From Argyresthia goedartella (Eukaryota; Arthropoda; Insecta; Lepidoptera; Argyresthiidae): a stretch of DNA of 64,000 nt. The notes under the pieces are model-generated. The model saw nothing but the letters and a program-made list of their open reading frames with translations, did no database searches and was not told where the DNA came from. A program made the position numbers and the translations under genes. Where the stretch lies: contig OX463836.1 of the NCBI GenBank assembly GCA_949825045.1, forward strand, positions 11,549,829 through 11,613,828, read 5' to 3'. Shown here one piece after another: positions 33,866 to 44,994 of the stretch. The first letter of the stretch is position 1. The number at the start of each line of letters is the position of its first letter.

Positions 33866-34020
33866 TGCATACGCTGTGTCGTGGGTACCAGAAGCGACGT
33901 CACACACATATAAACATCCAGGACCTGAGGATTTATTTTTCTTCGACCCCAGCCGGGATTCGAACCCGGCGCCTCTCGCTTGGGAGGCAGAACCGCAACG
34001 CCACAGGGACCCTATTCTGT
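33866..34020 (-). mobile_element. tRNA-derived SINE, type 1, reverse
   Basis: On the minus strand: TGGCGTTGCGGTTC, then GGGTTCGAATCCCGGCTGGG (perfect B box), then 'tggatgtttatatgtgtgtg' and 'tggtacccacgacacag'. Relatives are at 50436, 52522 and, in part, 56270. A plus-strand frame across it is not a gene. Confidence 0.8.
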
Positions 34021-34139
34021 TATGTAAAACGCCTAGCGACAGCGTGTCGATTGTTCCCAAGGGCGCAAAATGCCGTATTTGGCTTGTCCAGGTGCCTATT
34101 TAGATTGCCTTTTAAACACGGCATTTAACGCCCTTCGTA

Positions 34140-34240
34140 GCCGTTTCGTTAGCATTATCGTTTCCTTAAGAGAGTTGAGCCCCAGACCGCAATCGATTAT
34201 CGGCAGGCGTTTCCCTTAAGAGAATTGGGATCCAGACCGC
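34140..34240. repeat. Two-unit direct repeat
   Basis: 'cccttaagagaattgg' and 'ccttaagagagttgagcc', each followed by 'cagaccgc', lie about 55 bases apart. The function is unknown. Confidence 0.5.
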
Positions 34241-34395
34241 TGTACCTTACTCACTTTGTATATTGTTACCAAATGTATACGTCACACTTTTTCTCATACA
34301 GGGTGGCAGGGCTGATTTATGCCCACGTTTCTCCAGCTATTCAACAAACCAATTTCGAAAATTGTGAGTCCCATATTTTGGTACTTATATGTATA

Positions 34396-34661
34396 CAGGA
34401 TGTAACATAAAGGTTTAGTCATATTTCAGGGTGTTGTTAGGGGCACCATTTTGAACAACTTTTACTATGACAACGATTTGATCAGAGCAGTTTTGTTTTT
34501 CATTCCCCCTTACGATTTGGCCCCGACGGTCAGCTGATTTATTGGGAGAAGTAAAAAATAAAGTTGCTCTGATCGAAACGGTTTTATAGTGAAAGTTGAT
34601 CAGATTTATGTCCCTAACAACACCCTGAAATATGACTACACTTTAATGCTACACCCTGCTG
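34396..34661. mobile_element. MITE with about 50-bp terminal inverted repeats and TATA target site
   Basis: The left inner arm 'agtcatatttcagggtgttg' (with TTAGGG) has an exact inverted partner at 34608-34637. The ends run CAG...CTG and are flanked by TATA at 34392-34395 and 34662-34665, as for Tc1/mariner-type non-autonomous elements. Inside, GATCAGAGCA and TGCTCTGATC-like motifs form a second stem. It has no ORF. Confidence 0.8.
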
Positions 34662-34669
34662 TATAAAAT

Positions 34670-35344
34670 TGAACATTCCTACAATCGCTACAACAGAAAC
34701 CGCCGAAAATATATATTATCGATCTGGTCCAAAAATACGCTGATTCAGGCCCGGACTGTCTTGCTGAAGCAAATACGAAATGTATTGTTCAGATTTAAGT
34801 TGTATTTTTGATATTCAGATTTCGGCTGGCAGTTGGCGGCATCAATAGCGTATTTTAAACACTCCTAAGTGAGTATCTTCCTCTGTGTTTGACACGGATA
34901 TATTTTTACAAGTAGTTCTGTGAGAACAGTAGACCTTGCGAGCCCTTAAAACGATTTAATAACCGACACTTTTCCTTTTCTCCTGGCTTGGCAAAGCCAT
35001 TTCAGAGTTTTTAAACCAACCTACCTATGTCGGAGAGAAAGTAGAAAAGACTCATCCCCGTCCCTCCTCACCTAACACCCATTCCCTACCCACCCTTTGT
35101 TTTATTTTTCACAACTTGTAGAGAATGAAGTCCCTTAGTGTGCTTCTCAAATTTGTTTGAAATCCGTCGATAACAGCTACAGCAAACTTTCCCCCATTCC
35201 CCCTATTTTCACCCCAATCAAAAATCGCGATCGCCTAAAAAATTAAATCAAAGAACTTGTGTGCCAATTTTCGTCAAAATCTGTTGAAAAATGCAACCTG
35301 TAGGCAAGAACAGACTGATAGCCGGACAAAGGCATTGTTTGCGT
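34670..35344. other. No gene seen
   Basis: AT-rich sequence with polypyrimidine stretches near 35040-35100 and 35190-35215. I recognise nothing coding. Confidence 0.4.
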
Positions 35345-36175
35345 TCAAGAAACAGCGTCGCCGTCGTCGACGAGAAGGCACTTTGCAGTTTAACAGCGTG
35401 AGCGCCGCGCCGCTCGCTATCGCGCGTGTCGCGCTGCCTGCAGAGGCGTGTGCAGCATGCTGCACGCTGCCGCGAGGGCCGCGCCGCTTGCCGTTACGCG
35501 CGTTGCGCCGCTCGCTGCCGCGAACGCCGTGCCATCCGCCGGCACGTGCAACGCATTGCACTCCAACACGTGTGTCCCGCCACTCACCTCCACTCGTCTA
35601 CCGCCAACTATCAAAATAAGTGCTCGGAGAAAAAGTCTGTTTCTCCGACAAATTACGTGCAGGATTTGGATCTCTACTACAGTACCGGCTTTACCAAAAA
35701 GTAACAGGCATTTGCTGTTCAAATAGTTCATTTGTAGATCTTGTAAATATAAATAGCCGTGGTATCTATGATGGGTAAAGCACTATTGTAATTATGGTGG
35801 GATAACAATGTTATGATAACAATATTTAAAACATTAGTCGGAAAGATTTGAATAAAACAAGTTGAAACACTTTTAGACTTACATAGTAGGATGAAATGCA
35901 AATTTATACAATGAAATTTTCCATGCGCCTGTAATTTGTAAGAACAACTTAACAAATATGTTCATTTATTTAATTTAACGTGTAAATTTGCAACTACTTT
36001 AATAGCTTATAATATATGCGAAGCAGCTATAGTTGGTTTAACCAAGTCAAACTCGACATCACCTATTTTTGTCGAACAGACTAATAAGAAACCTACTTAT
36101 GTTAAGGGTAAGATGACAACCAACCCTATTGGGAATTCACCGGTTAATAATACTTTGCACGCAACATTGTAATCT
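35345..36175 (+). pseudogene. ORF1 of copy D, broken
   Basis: KKQRRRRRREGTLQFN matches the Arg-rich part of ORF1 in copy B. The Ala/Arg/Pro-rich spacer follows, then, in shifted frames, TIVIMVG-like and AYNICEAAIVGLTK-like pieces near 35790-36060. The last codons of ORF1 lie beyond the LTR element, at 45236-45258. Multiple frame breaks are present. Confidence 0.75.
36171..36175. other. 5-bp target duplication of the LTR element; partner 45231-45235
   Basis: AATCT lies immediately outside both LTR ends. Copy B has 'ggaatctgttcc' at the homologous place, so the empty site is known. Confidence 0.88.
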
Positions 36176-36376
36176 TGTTACGGACAGCGAGCCCCGGCCA
36201 GCGCAACCGGCCGACTGACCGACTGGAGGTGCGAGCGAGATGGAGCAGCGCGCCGACAGGGACCGCATGCGTCGACTTTGAACTAGGAGTCGCGATCCCT
36301 GCGACAAAAACGGAGAGAACAATGGATCGACCGCTAGCCCCGAGTATAAATATAAGCTAGTTTTTAAGTCGAATTG
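36176..36376 (+). repeat. 5' LTR, first part
   Basis: It starts TGTTACGGACAGCGAG. A TATAAATA box lies at 36345-36352. It breaks off at GTCGAATTG where the Jockey element begins. The remainder is at 38925-39002. Confidence 0.92.
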
Positions 36377-38740
36377 CCGGCGACCTGGAGGTCGGCCAGT
36401 CGCAGCACCTGGCCGACCTTCAGGTCGCCGGCCAGTACCCCAATCCGCACCTCTGAACTACGGGGGTTGCTGCAGTCGCCGCATCCCACACTCGTCGCTG
36501 GCGACCTCAACGCCAAACACACCGTCTGGAACTCCACCAGGGTGTGCCCAGCTGGACGCGCCATCCTTGCCGACTCCGTGAGCCACAACTACGATGTCAT
36601 CGGTCCCGACGAGCCCACCCACTTCGATTCGCGGGCCGGTTGGGACACCATCGATGTCGTAGTCGTCAGAGGTCTCCGGACTCCGCCGAGCCAGGAGGTT
36701 CTCCCTGACCTCCCATCGGACCACAGGCCAGTACTTCTCGTCCTGGCGGACCTGCCCACCCGGGTCTCTCCGCCAGCATCACGCCGACGCTACCAGTGGG
36801 GCGCCTTCACCGCCGCCCTCGACCAGTCTTCGACCACATGTCCAGTCAACCAGCTGGAAGACGTTGACCGCCTGGCATCGCTTCTAACCACCCAGATCCG
36901 AGGCGCGCTCGACCTATCATCGCACACCGTAGCTCGCGGGGGGAAGCCCAATCCTCTTTCTGCTGAGCTACGCGCACTCATCCGCGATAAGCGCGCTCTC
37001 CGGAAGCAGTGGCAGCAAACCCGCTGCCCAACGATGAAGACCAGGCTCAACGCCATGACGGCAGAGCTGAAGCGCCGACTTGATCTCCACGCCGAAGAAT
37101 CTTGGGAACGCCACTTCGAGTCCATGGGCGACCACGTCCCCTCCGTGCATCGCCTATGCCGGGATTTGTCGACTACTCCAACTCCCGTCCGACCAATCCT
37201 GGGCAGCGACGGCCTACCAAGATTTTGAGCCCAAGACCGTGCGGAGATCTTCGCCGAATGCCTCGAGACGCAGTTCAAGCCGAACCCTACGGATGATGTG
37301 GAGCACGTCGCAGCAGTCGAGAGACACCTGCGAGAGTACTTCGCCTCGCCGATAGCTCCCGAAGAGGACCCCATTGACGTCACGCCCGGCCAGATCATGC
37401 GTGCATTCAGACGTACCAAGCCCAGGAAAGCCCCGGGCGCAGACCGCATACCTAACATGGCGCTGCTACATTTACCGCCACGTACTGTGACGGCCGTTAC
37501 GCGCCTGTTTAACGGTATCTTGCGCACGGGCCACTTCCCAACCCAATGGAAGGAGGGCTTGGTCATCATGTTGCCCAAGCCGGGCAAGGACTCCAAGCTG
37601 CCTGAGAGCTATCGGCCGATAACTCTACTAAGTACCATCTCAAAGGTGTTTGAGAAACTCCTGCTGGCGTAGCTACTGCCCCACATCCAGCCGCGCCCAG
37701 AACAGTTCGGCTTCAGGCCCGAGCATTCTACGACGCTTCAGCTCACCAGAGTACTGAATGACATGACGGTTTGTTTAAACAAGAAGGAATACACTGTCGC
37801 AGTACTCCTGGACATGGAGAAGGCGTTTGACGGAGTATGGCACGAGGGGTTGCTGTACAAATTGTCGACGTCTCCAGCCCCAAGAAGACTGGTCCAGATC
37901 ATCGCCTCCTTCCTGAAGAATCGCCGCTTCCGAGTGATGGTGGAAGACGCCGTCTCCGAGGAACACCCCGTTGCAGCCGGCGTCCCTCAGGGGTCCTGCC
38001 TGTCTCCAGCCTGTTACTCCCAATATACGGACGACATCCCCGTCGGGCCGGGTGCCCAGCTGGCACTCTTCGCCGACGACGCTGCCTACTACGCGTCGTC
38101 GATCCAGGCACGGCACGCTGCCGTCAAACTGCAGTGCACCCTGGACATCTTGCCCGACTGGCTCGCCAAGTGGCGGTTGTCCGTCAACGTTGGGAAGACG
38201 CAGGCGCTCATCACAGGGCAGTCCCCCCTTCCACCACCACTCCAGCTCCAAGGACAGGACATCGCGTGGTCTCTGCAGGTGAAGTACCTGGGAGTGACCA
38301 TCGATCGCCGGCTCACCATGAAGCAACATGTCGACAACGTCGTCAACCAGGTCAAGGTGGCACGCGCCAAGCTGCGTCCACTTCTCGACTCCAGCCTCCC
38401 TCTGAGGGCGAAGCTCGGGGTCTACAAGTGCTACGTGAGATCCCGCCTCACCTACGCGGCCCCGGCATGGTACGCCCTGTGCTCGGAGACGAACAAACGG
38501 AGACTCCGAGCCCAAGAGAACCTCTCTTTGCGTACCATCGTCGACGCCCCCCGCAACGTGAGGAATGCGACGATCCAGAGGGACCTCAGATGGGAACCAG
38601 TGGACCAGTTTGTCCAGAGGCTGGCGAAGGGCATGTTCGCGCGTGCGGATAGCTCACAACATCCGCATATCCGCGACATGGCGCCGTACCACGCGCGCCC
38701 GCCCGACCGCCGCCGCCTGCCACGCGACCTGGTTGCCTAG
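36374..38740 (+). pseudogene. Jockey ORF2: partial endonuclease and reverse transcriptase, two stops
   Basis: One frame runs through the whole region with only two interruptions: TGA at 37226 and TAG at 37670. Endonuclease: TLVAGDLNAKHTVWNS and LPSDHRPVLLVL. RT: RKAPGADRIPNMALL, SYRPITLLSTISKVFEKLLL, LLDMEKAFDGVWHEG, GVPQGSCLSPACYS and LFADDAAYYASS with both Asp. The C-terminus (YVRSRLTYAAPAWYAL) is typical of Jockey. The near-open frame suggests a recent insertion. No ORF1 is present because of the truncation. Confidence 0.9.
36376..36432. repeat. Fold-back at the 5' junction of the Jockey insertion
   Basis: 36376-36399 and 36409-36432 are inverted copies of 24 bases with one mismatch (outer end GCCGGCGACCTG), separated by TCGCAGCAC. 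The right arm continues into the ORF2 frame, so the left arm looks like an inverted duplicate made at the moment of insertion. Confidence 0.85.
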
Positions 38741-38915
38741 CCGGCGATCATCCAACGGAACACCCCTCGTGAGAAGATCTCCACCGCCCGCGAGGGCCCC
38801 CCGATGACTTGTCCATAGGAGTGGACAGAAGCGCTTCTTCAGGAAGAGATCCGATGATCTGACCCTGACTCCCCACGCCCTAGAATGGGTGCGTGAGATG
38901 AATTCTATATTGATT
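36377..38915 (+). mobile_element. 5'-truncated Jockey LINE inside the 5' LTR
   Basis: GTCGAATTG (36368-36376) is repeated at 38916-38924 as a 9-bp target duplication. Removing the insert restores a 279-bp LTR identical in length to the 3' LTR. The element begins inside the endonuclease and has no visible poly(A) tail ('gaattctatattgatt' at its end), which is unusual for Jockey. Confidence 0.93.
38741..38915 (+). other. 3' UTR of the Jockey insertion
   Basis: This GC-rich, non-coding stretch ends without poly(A) at the 9-bp target duplicate. Confidence 0.6.
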
Positions 38916-38924
38916 GTCGAATTG

Positions 38925-39002
38925 TAGTATTATTGCGACCACTGTCCAATAAAGACCTATCAAGGAGTGTAAACTTTCGTTTCACTTATACCACTACCAA
39001 CA
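38925..39002 (+). repeat. 5' LTR, second part
   Basis: TAGTATTATTGCGACC to ACTACCAACA. It contains AATAAA at 38951-38956, a probable polyadenylation signal shared with the 3' LTR. Confidence 0.92.
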
Positions 39003-39005
39003 TTT

Positions 39006-39022
39006 TGGTCCTTCGAGCCGGA
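39006..39022 (+). promoter_or_regulatory. Primer binding site, tRNA-Tyr type
   Basis: TGGTCCTTCGAGCCGGA lies 3 bases after the LTR. It is the reverse complement of the conserved 3' end of animal tRNA-Tyr (TCCGGCTCGAAGGA plus CCA), as I recall that sequence. It primes minus-strand synthesis. Confidence 0.78.
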
Positions 39023-39023
39023 T

Positions 39024-39165
39024 CGTTGAGTCTAACTCCGATCAGTGCCGATAGGTGGAAAGGATCGTTGAGCCTGACTCCGATTATTCGTACCTAGAAC
39101 GTTGAGTGACAACTCCGTTCGAAAGTACAAGTACCTAGAGCGTTGAGTGTCACTCCGTTCAAAGT
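39024..39165 (+). repeat. Four degenerate repeats in the leader
   Basis: CGTTGAGT..AACTCCG-like units start near 39024, 39065, 39099 and 39141. Each holds a small inverted element (GAGT...ACTC). They lie between the primer site and gag, where packaging signals are usual. A role in packaging is inference. Confidence 0.6.
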
Positions 39166-39191
39166 ACAGAACCATATCAGATCGGTACGAG

Positions 39192-42100
39192 ATGGTATCA
39201 ACGGCAGACGCAGACGCCGCCGCTGCGGCTGCCGCCGCGAGCGCTGACCAGGCCGCCCGAGCCGAGATGCTGGCCTGCGTCGAGGCTGCTGAAGCCGCCG
39301 CCGCCGCCGTCGAGTCCACCCAAGCGGAGATGCGTGCACGCATGGAGGCCGCCGAAGCGGCCGCCGCCGAAGCTGCAGAAGCCCTTACCGCCGCCAATGC
39401 CCGCACCGGAGCCCGGGCCAGCGCCGAGGATGGAAGCAGCATTTTACAGACCATACACCACGTCGTGCCGCCCCGGTCCCCGTCGGAGCAACCGTCAATG
39501 GGTCAGGCAGGATCCGTGCTGCCAGCACACTGCCCGAGATTGGCTCCGCTGACCGAGGAGAACGTGCGACGAGCGAACTCCGTGCGGTCTACATCCAGCG
39601 CCGTGACTCAGCGGCGCATACAGCTTCAGATCAAAGCCCAAACACGGATGAACGAGATGCGACGTTGGGCCTTAGAGCTCGAGAAGAGGCAGGTCGATCT
39701 CGACCTCGAAAACGCGCAAAGGTTGCTTGAGTTACAGATGCAGAGTGTAGCTGTCGACGAACAAGCGAGCGACGTGTCCGGCTCTCATCATGAGCGGATG
39801 AGTGCCTGGCTGGGCCCAGTAGCTGCCGCCGCCGGAACGAGCTACCTCATCGCCGACGCTCGGTCGACGAGCTACCCGACCGCCGCAACAACAACAGCTA
39901 CGGGGACCGAAGCCGAGCGACGCCATACCCCGCCTGAACGACGGGGGGAGAGACCTCATGTCACCTTCAGACATGAGCAGCTGCAGCTGGACGCGCCACA
40001 GCGAGAGCATGGAGCGCGGCGCCGCTCTCGCTCACCCACGCCGACGGGACGACTACTCGCAGAGCGATTCGAGAGGATTGAGCAGAAGTTGGATCGACCT
40101 CACCGGTATAAACCTAACTTGAATTTACCTATTTTCTCAGGCGATCCGGGCGATTGGGTATCGTTCAAATCCTCGATGGAGAGCACCACGAGAAAATACC
40201 ACATCGACCCCGAGGAGAACGTGAACCGACTCCGAATCGCGCTGCAAGGGAAAGCGAGAGCCAGCGTGATCAACCAGTTGGGGACTGCAAGGCGTCCAGA
40301 TCGGATCATGCAGACATTGGAGGAGCTCTACGGCCGACCAGAGCTGCTCATCGACAACTCCCTGACGATGCTGCATCAGATTCCAGCGCCCAAACGAGAT
40401 GACACTAACTCTCTAAGTGTCTTTGCCTCACAAGTGGAGAACGTGGTCTTCGGGCTGGAAGACCTGCACGCCGAGAAATGGCTGGAGAACCCTCTCCTGG
40501 TACGAGAGGTGGTGAGCAAGCTGCCCGACTACATGAAGTGCAACTGGGCTACGTCCGCGAGGCAGACAGCGAACCAGGGAGAACCAGAGCTCGTACGTCT
40601 GACACGCTTTCTGAAGGAAGCAGCGAGGGATATGGTAACATTTGTTCACCCACCAGGCCCGTCGATCACGCCCGTGGCCCCCGCTCCAGTGAAGACATAC
40701 GGCGGCGCCAAGCCAGTCATCCCCCGTCTGCCACGCGCCACAGCGCGCACCGCCCAGGTGCTTACCACGGAAGAGGAGCGAAGACCTGCAGATCGCAGGA
40801 CCTGTCTTTGCTGCGGTGGCAACGAGCACCCAATCAACAGATGCCGCAAACTGTTGAACATGACCACCGATGCCCGCTGGGAGTGGACCAGGTCAGAACG
40901 CCTGTGCTTCAAGTGCATGGAGTCCAGGCACCGCCGCAACGTATGCAGAGCCAAGGGATGTAACACGAACGGCTGCCGCCGTCCACACCACCCGCTGCTG
41001 CACGAGGGGAGCAGCCGCCAGGCCCAGGAGACGCCGACCGTGAGCACCGAGCCCGCCAACGACCAGGGAGCTGAAGCGGTAATGTCAATTGCGAACACTA
41101 ACGACCATGCTGTGCTCTTAAAGGTTTGCAGAGTTGAAGTCACTGGGCCTGCGGGGAAGACGTTAACCTACGCGTTGCTGGAAGAGGGATCGAGCGTCAC
41201 CCTGATCAGCAAGGACCTCGCTGACGCTGACGGTGCCACGGGAGACCTCGCGCCACTGAACCTGCGCGGGGTGAACGCAGTGCAGCCACACACGGACAGT
41301 CGACGAGTCACTGTCCAAATCAGAGGGCATCAGGAGCGCGCACACCACGAGATAGCGGCCCGAACCGTCGGCAACCTCGACCTGCGGCAACAGAGCGTGT
41401 CACGGGATATGCTGCGCTACCGCCACCTGCGACATCTGGCAGACCACGGCTTCGAGAACGCGAAGCCCCAGATATTGATCGGTGCCGACCACTGGCACCT
41501 GATCGTATCACACCAGATGCGGACCGGCAAACGGAACGAGCCCGCCGCCTCCAAGACCGACCTAGGGTGGGTCGTCTACGGGACAGTGCCACGACTGCTG
41601 CGCCGCACTGACGAGGACGCCGTGCTGCACGTCCACGCGGCAGAACGCCGCTACGAGGACGACGAGAGCCTTCACGAGCTGGTGAAGCAACACTTCGAGG
41701 TGGACGCGCTGGGTGTGTCTCTCCGTGTGAAGACATCGCCGGAACATCAGCGCACCATTGATATCTTCAAAAAGACGGCCCGTCGAGTCGACGGCCACTT
41801 CGAGGTTGGGCTGCCATGGCGCACGGACGACATCGTGCTGCCGTCGAACTACGCCGACGCTTTGAGGCGTCTACATGGGATCGAGAGGAAGATCGACCGC
41901 GACCCCCAATTTAAGGTCGAGTACACGCAGCAGATCCAGAACCTTTTGGACAAGGGGTACGCGAAGAGATGCGACGGGAGCGAGCAGCGAAGCCCCATAC
42001 AATGGTTCCTGCCACACTTCGCGGTGAAGAATCCCAACAAGCCGGGCAAGGTACGCCTGGTCTTCGACGCTGCGCACCGCTCACACAACACCAGCTTGAA

Positions 42101-44180
42101 CGATAAGCTGCTGATGGGCCCGGACTTGCTGCAATCGCTGCCGGGCATCCTCTTCCGCTTCAGAGAGAGGCCGATCGCCGTGACTGCCGACATCGCGGAG
42201 ATGTTCCTGCGCATCAAGGTCCGGAGCCAAGACCAACCCGTGCAGCAGTTCCTCTGGAGAGGCGGCGACAGAACCCGTCCGCCTGACCACTACAAGATAA
42301 CGTCGATGATCTTCGGCGCGAGCAGCTCACCATTCCTGGCACACAGTGTGCGCGATCAGAACGCGATCGACCACGCCAGCACGCACCCCAGGGCACTTCC
42401 ACTGATCACCCGCAGTCATTACATGGATGATTTGGTCCACAGCTTTGACACAGCGGAGGAGGCCCAGAGAGCAATCGACGAAGTCATCGCGGTACACGCC
42501 GGGGCCAGCTTCACCCTCAGAAGCTGGAACTCCAACTGCCCGCGCCTGCTGGACACCATCCCTGAGGAGCTACGAGCCCGGCGCCCTACAACCCTGGGCT
42601 CCAACGAGGTCAAGAACGAGAAGACCCTGGGGATGCTGTGGGACGCAACGAGCGACGCGCTGGGGTTCAACACCACCCTGGCCCGCGTCACTGACCCAGT
42701 CCGGATGCAGCAGCGGGCACCGACCAAGCGAGAGGCACTGGCAACGGTCATGTCAATTTTTGACCCGCTGGGCCTACTCAGCAGCTACACCATCATGGCG
42801 AAGATCCTGCTGCAAGACCTGTGGCGCATCAGCATGGGCTGGGACGAGACCCTGCCATCGGCATACGCCGAACGCTTCGACCGCTGGCTGGGGGTACTGA
42901 AAGACATGGCCCAGCTGCAACTCCCACGCCGCTACAACGAAGAGAACACTGCAGAGCCAGAGCGACAGCTTCATGTCTTCGTGGACGCCAGCGAGCAAGC
43001 ATACGCCGCAGCGGCGTACTGGCGCCTTGAGCACGCCGACGGCCGCATCACGATCGCTTTGGCCGCCGCCAAAGCAAAGGTGGCCCCACTGCGGCCCCAG
43101 ACGCTCCCGCGCCCTGAACTCCAGGCTGCAGTGATTGGCGTACGACTCGCAGACATGATCAAGCGAGAACACCACTGGCAGCCACAACGAGTCGTCTATT
43201 GGAGCAACTCCAGCACCGTGATCCAGTGGATTCGCACCGACGCGCGGCGCTACACCCCATACGTAGCGCACCGGCTCGGCGAGATAGCTGAGGCGACCGA
43301 GCCCAGCCAATGGAGATGGGTGCCAACCGAGCACAACGTGGCAGACGACGCGACGCGCCCGGAGCCACAAGGACCACACGACCGGTGGTTCATCGGCCCG
43401 GCCTTCCTCTACGAGCCTGAGGACGCCTGGCCCCGAGCATCGAACCACGAGCCCGAGGATGTCGAGGCAACGCACCACGCATCCAACACGGGGGGAGCGG
43501 ATGGCCTGCCGGATATCAGCCGCTTCTCATCATATGAGCGGTTAATTCGGGCCACTGCTACTATTTTGGCTTTCATCGACAGATGCAAGAAGAAGACTGA
43601 GCGCCTGGAGCTGCGCCACCTGGAACGAGCAAAGCAGCTATGGGTGGCCAAGGCGCAGCGGGACAGCTTCGGGGAGGAGATCGCACGGCTACAAGCGGGC
43701 CGTCCACTGCCAGCCTCCAGCCGTCTTCACAAGCTGGACCCGATGATGCAGGATGACCTGCTACGCGTGTGCGGGCGAATCAATGCCGCACGCACACCGA
43801 CAGAAGCCAAGCAGCCACTCATCATGGATGGCCTCCACCCGCTGACTCGGCTGATCGTGCTGAGGGAGCACGCCGCCGCCGGACACGCCGGCAACGAACG
43901 CGTGCTGAACGACTTGCGGCAACGCTACTGGATACTGCGCGCACGTCCCACTGTGCGTGCGGTGTCCCGATCCTGCGCACTCTGCCGAGTGCGCCGATCG
44001 ATGCCCCGAGTCCCGCCGCTGGGGAACCTGCCACCGGCCCGCCTGGACTCCAACCGCCGGCCTTTCACCAATTGCGGGGTCGACTACTTCGGCCCGATGC
44101 TGGTAGCAGTCGGGCGCCGGCGAGAGAAGAGATGGGGCGCGCTCTTCACGTGCCTGATTGGTGGGCAGCCTCGACGTTGA
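39192..44180 (+). pseudogene. gag-pol of the BEL/Pao element, 1662 codons to a frameshift
   Basis: The first ATG (39192, G at -3 and +4) starts an Ala-rich heptad region, then a DUF1759-like gag domain (from about residue 305, YKPNLNLPIFSGD). Two Cys/His knuckles follow (about 537 and 571), then a protease site ALLEEGSSVTLI (about 661), with Glu664 where the catalytic Asp is expected. RT has VRLVFDAAHRS, VTADIAEMFLRI and HYMDDLVHSFD (about 1077). RNase H has LHVFVDAS and RPELQ, but VYWSNSST has Asn1339 for the usual Asp. The integrase zinc region and CGVDYFGP (Asp1631) follow. Near 44160 about 20-25 bases are missing and the frame changes. Confidence 0.92.
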
Positions 44181-44994
44181 CGCAGCAATCATGGCCCTGA
44201 GGAGGATGGCTGCGCGCCGCGGATGGCCGCGCCAGATCTGGAGCGACAACGGGACCAACTTCCGAGGTTCTGACAACGAGCTACGAGCCGCCTACAAGGA
44301 GTGGGCGCCAGCACTGCGAGACTACGCGCACCTGCAGCGCGTGGACTGGCGCTTCATCCCACCCGGGGCGCCGAACATGGGAGGCGCCTGGGAGCGACTG
44401 GTGCGGTCCATCAAAACCGCCCTCAAAGCCACCCTGAATGAGCAGGTGCCTAAGGAGGAGGTGCTGCTGACTTTGCTGCTGGAGGCTGAGTACGCCGTGA
44501 ACGCGCGCCCGTTGACCCACGTGTCGGTGGACCCGGCGGACCCAGAGGCGCTGACGCCTAATCATTTCCTGATCGGGACATCGAGCGGCCTGCCCCAGAC
44601 CGGCCCCTGCGACCCAGCTGATCGGCGCAAGTGGAGAGCAGCCCAAGGACTGGCTGACCAATTCTGGAGAAGATGGACCAGGGAATATCTTCCCACCCTG
44701 GTGCCACGCAGAAGCGCAGCGGATCTCCAACGACCACTGCGAGTGGGCGACCTCGTCGTCGTGGTGGACTCCGGGTTGCCGCGCAACACATGGCCGCGCC
44801 GCATCGTCGAGCGCATACACGTCGGCACGGACAACGACGTGCGCAGCGCCGACATACGAACAAAAGGCGGAGTCTTCACGCGACCTACCAGGAAACTCGC
44901 CGTCCTACGCGTGGAAGAGGAGGCTACGACGAGTCTGCGCCGGGGGGAGGATATTACGGACAGCGAGCCCCGGCCAGCGCAACCGGCCGACTGA
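44158..44994 (+). pseudogene. C-terminal integrase and tail of the BEL/Pao polyprotein
   Basis: The frame picks up at VGSLDVDAAIMALRRMAARR, with IWSDNGTNFRG (second Asp) and GGAWERLVRSIK (Glu) 48 residues later, completing the DDE triad. A DUF5641-like tail (LRVGDLVVVVDSGLPRNTWP) ends in a stop inside the 3' LTR. It is out of frame with the upstream part by a small deletion that removes the expected VHLE-type strand. Apart from that the domain is well preserved. Confidence 0.9.
44938..44951 (+). promoter_or_regulatory. Polypurine tract
   Basis: The G-rich run CCGGGGGGAGGA directly precedes the 3' LTR and would prime plus-strand synthesis. Confidence 0.7.

Noticed and set aside
37837..38652. 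271-codon plus-strand frame overlapping the Jockey RT
   Set aside because: It is a GC-driven shadow of the RT frame, and its composition (Arg/Pro-rich) lacks any domain.
39147..39191. Start of gag at 39147
   Set aside because: The codon is GTG within a leader repeat. The first ATG in frame is at 39192.
42774..43478. 234-codon minus-strand frame opposite the RNase H
   Set aside because: It is an antisense shadow of gag-pol in GC-rich DNA.
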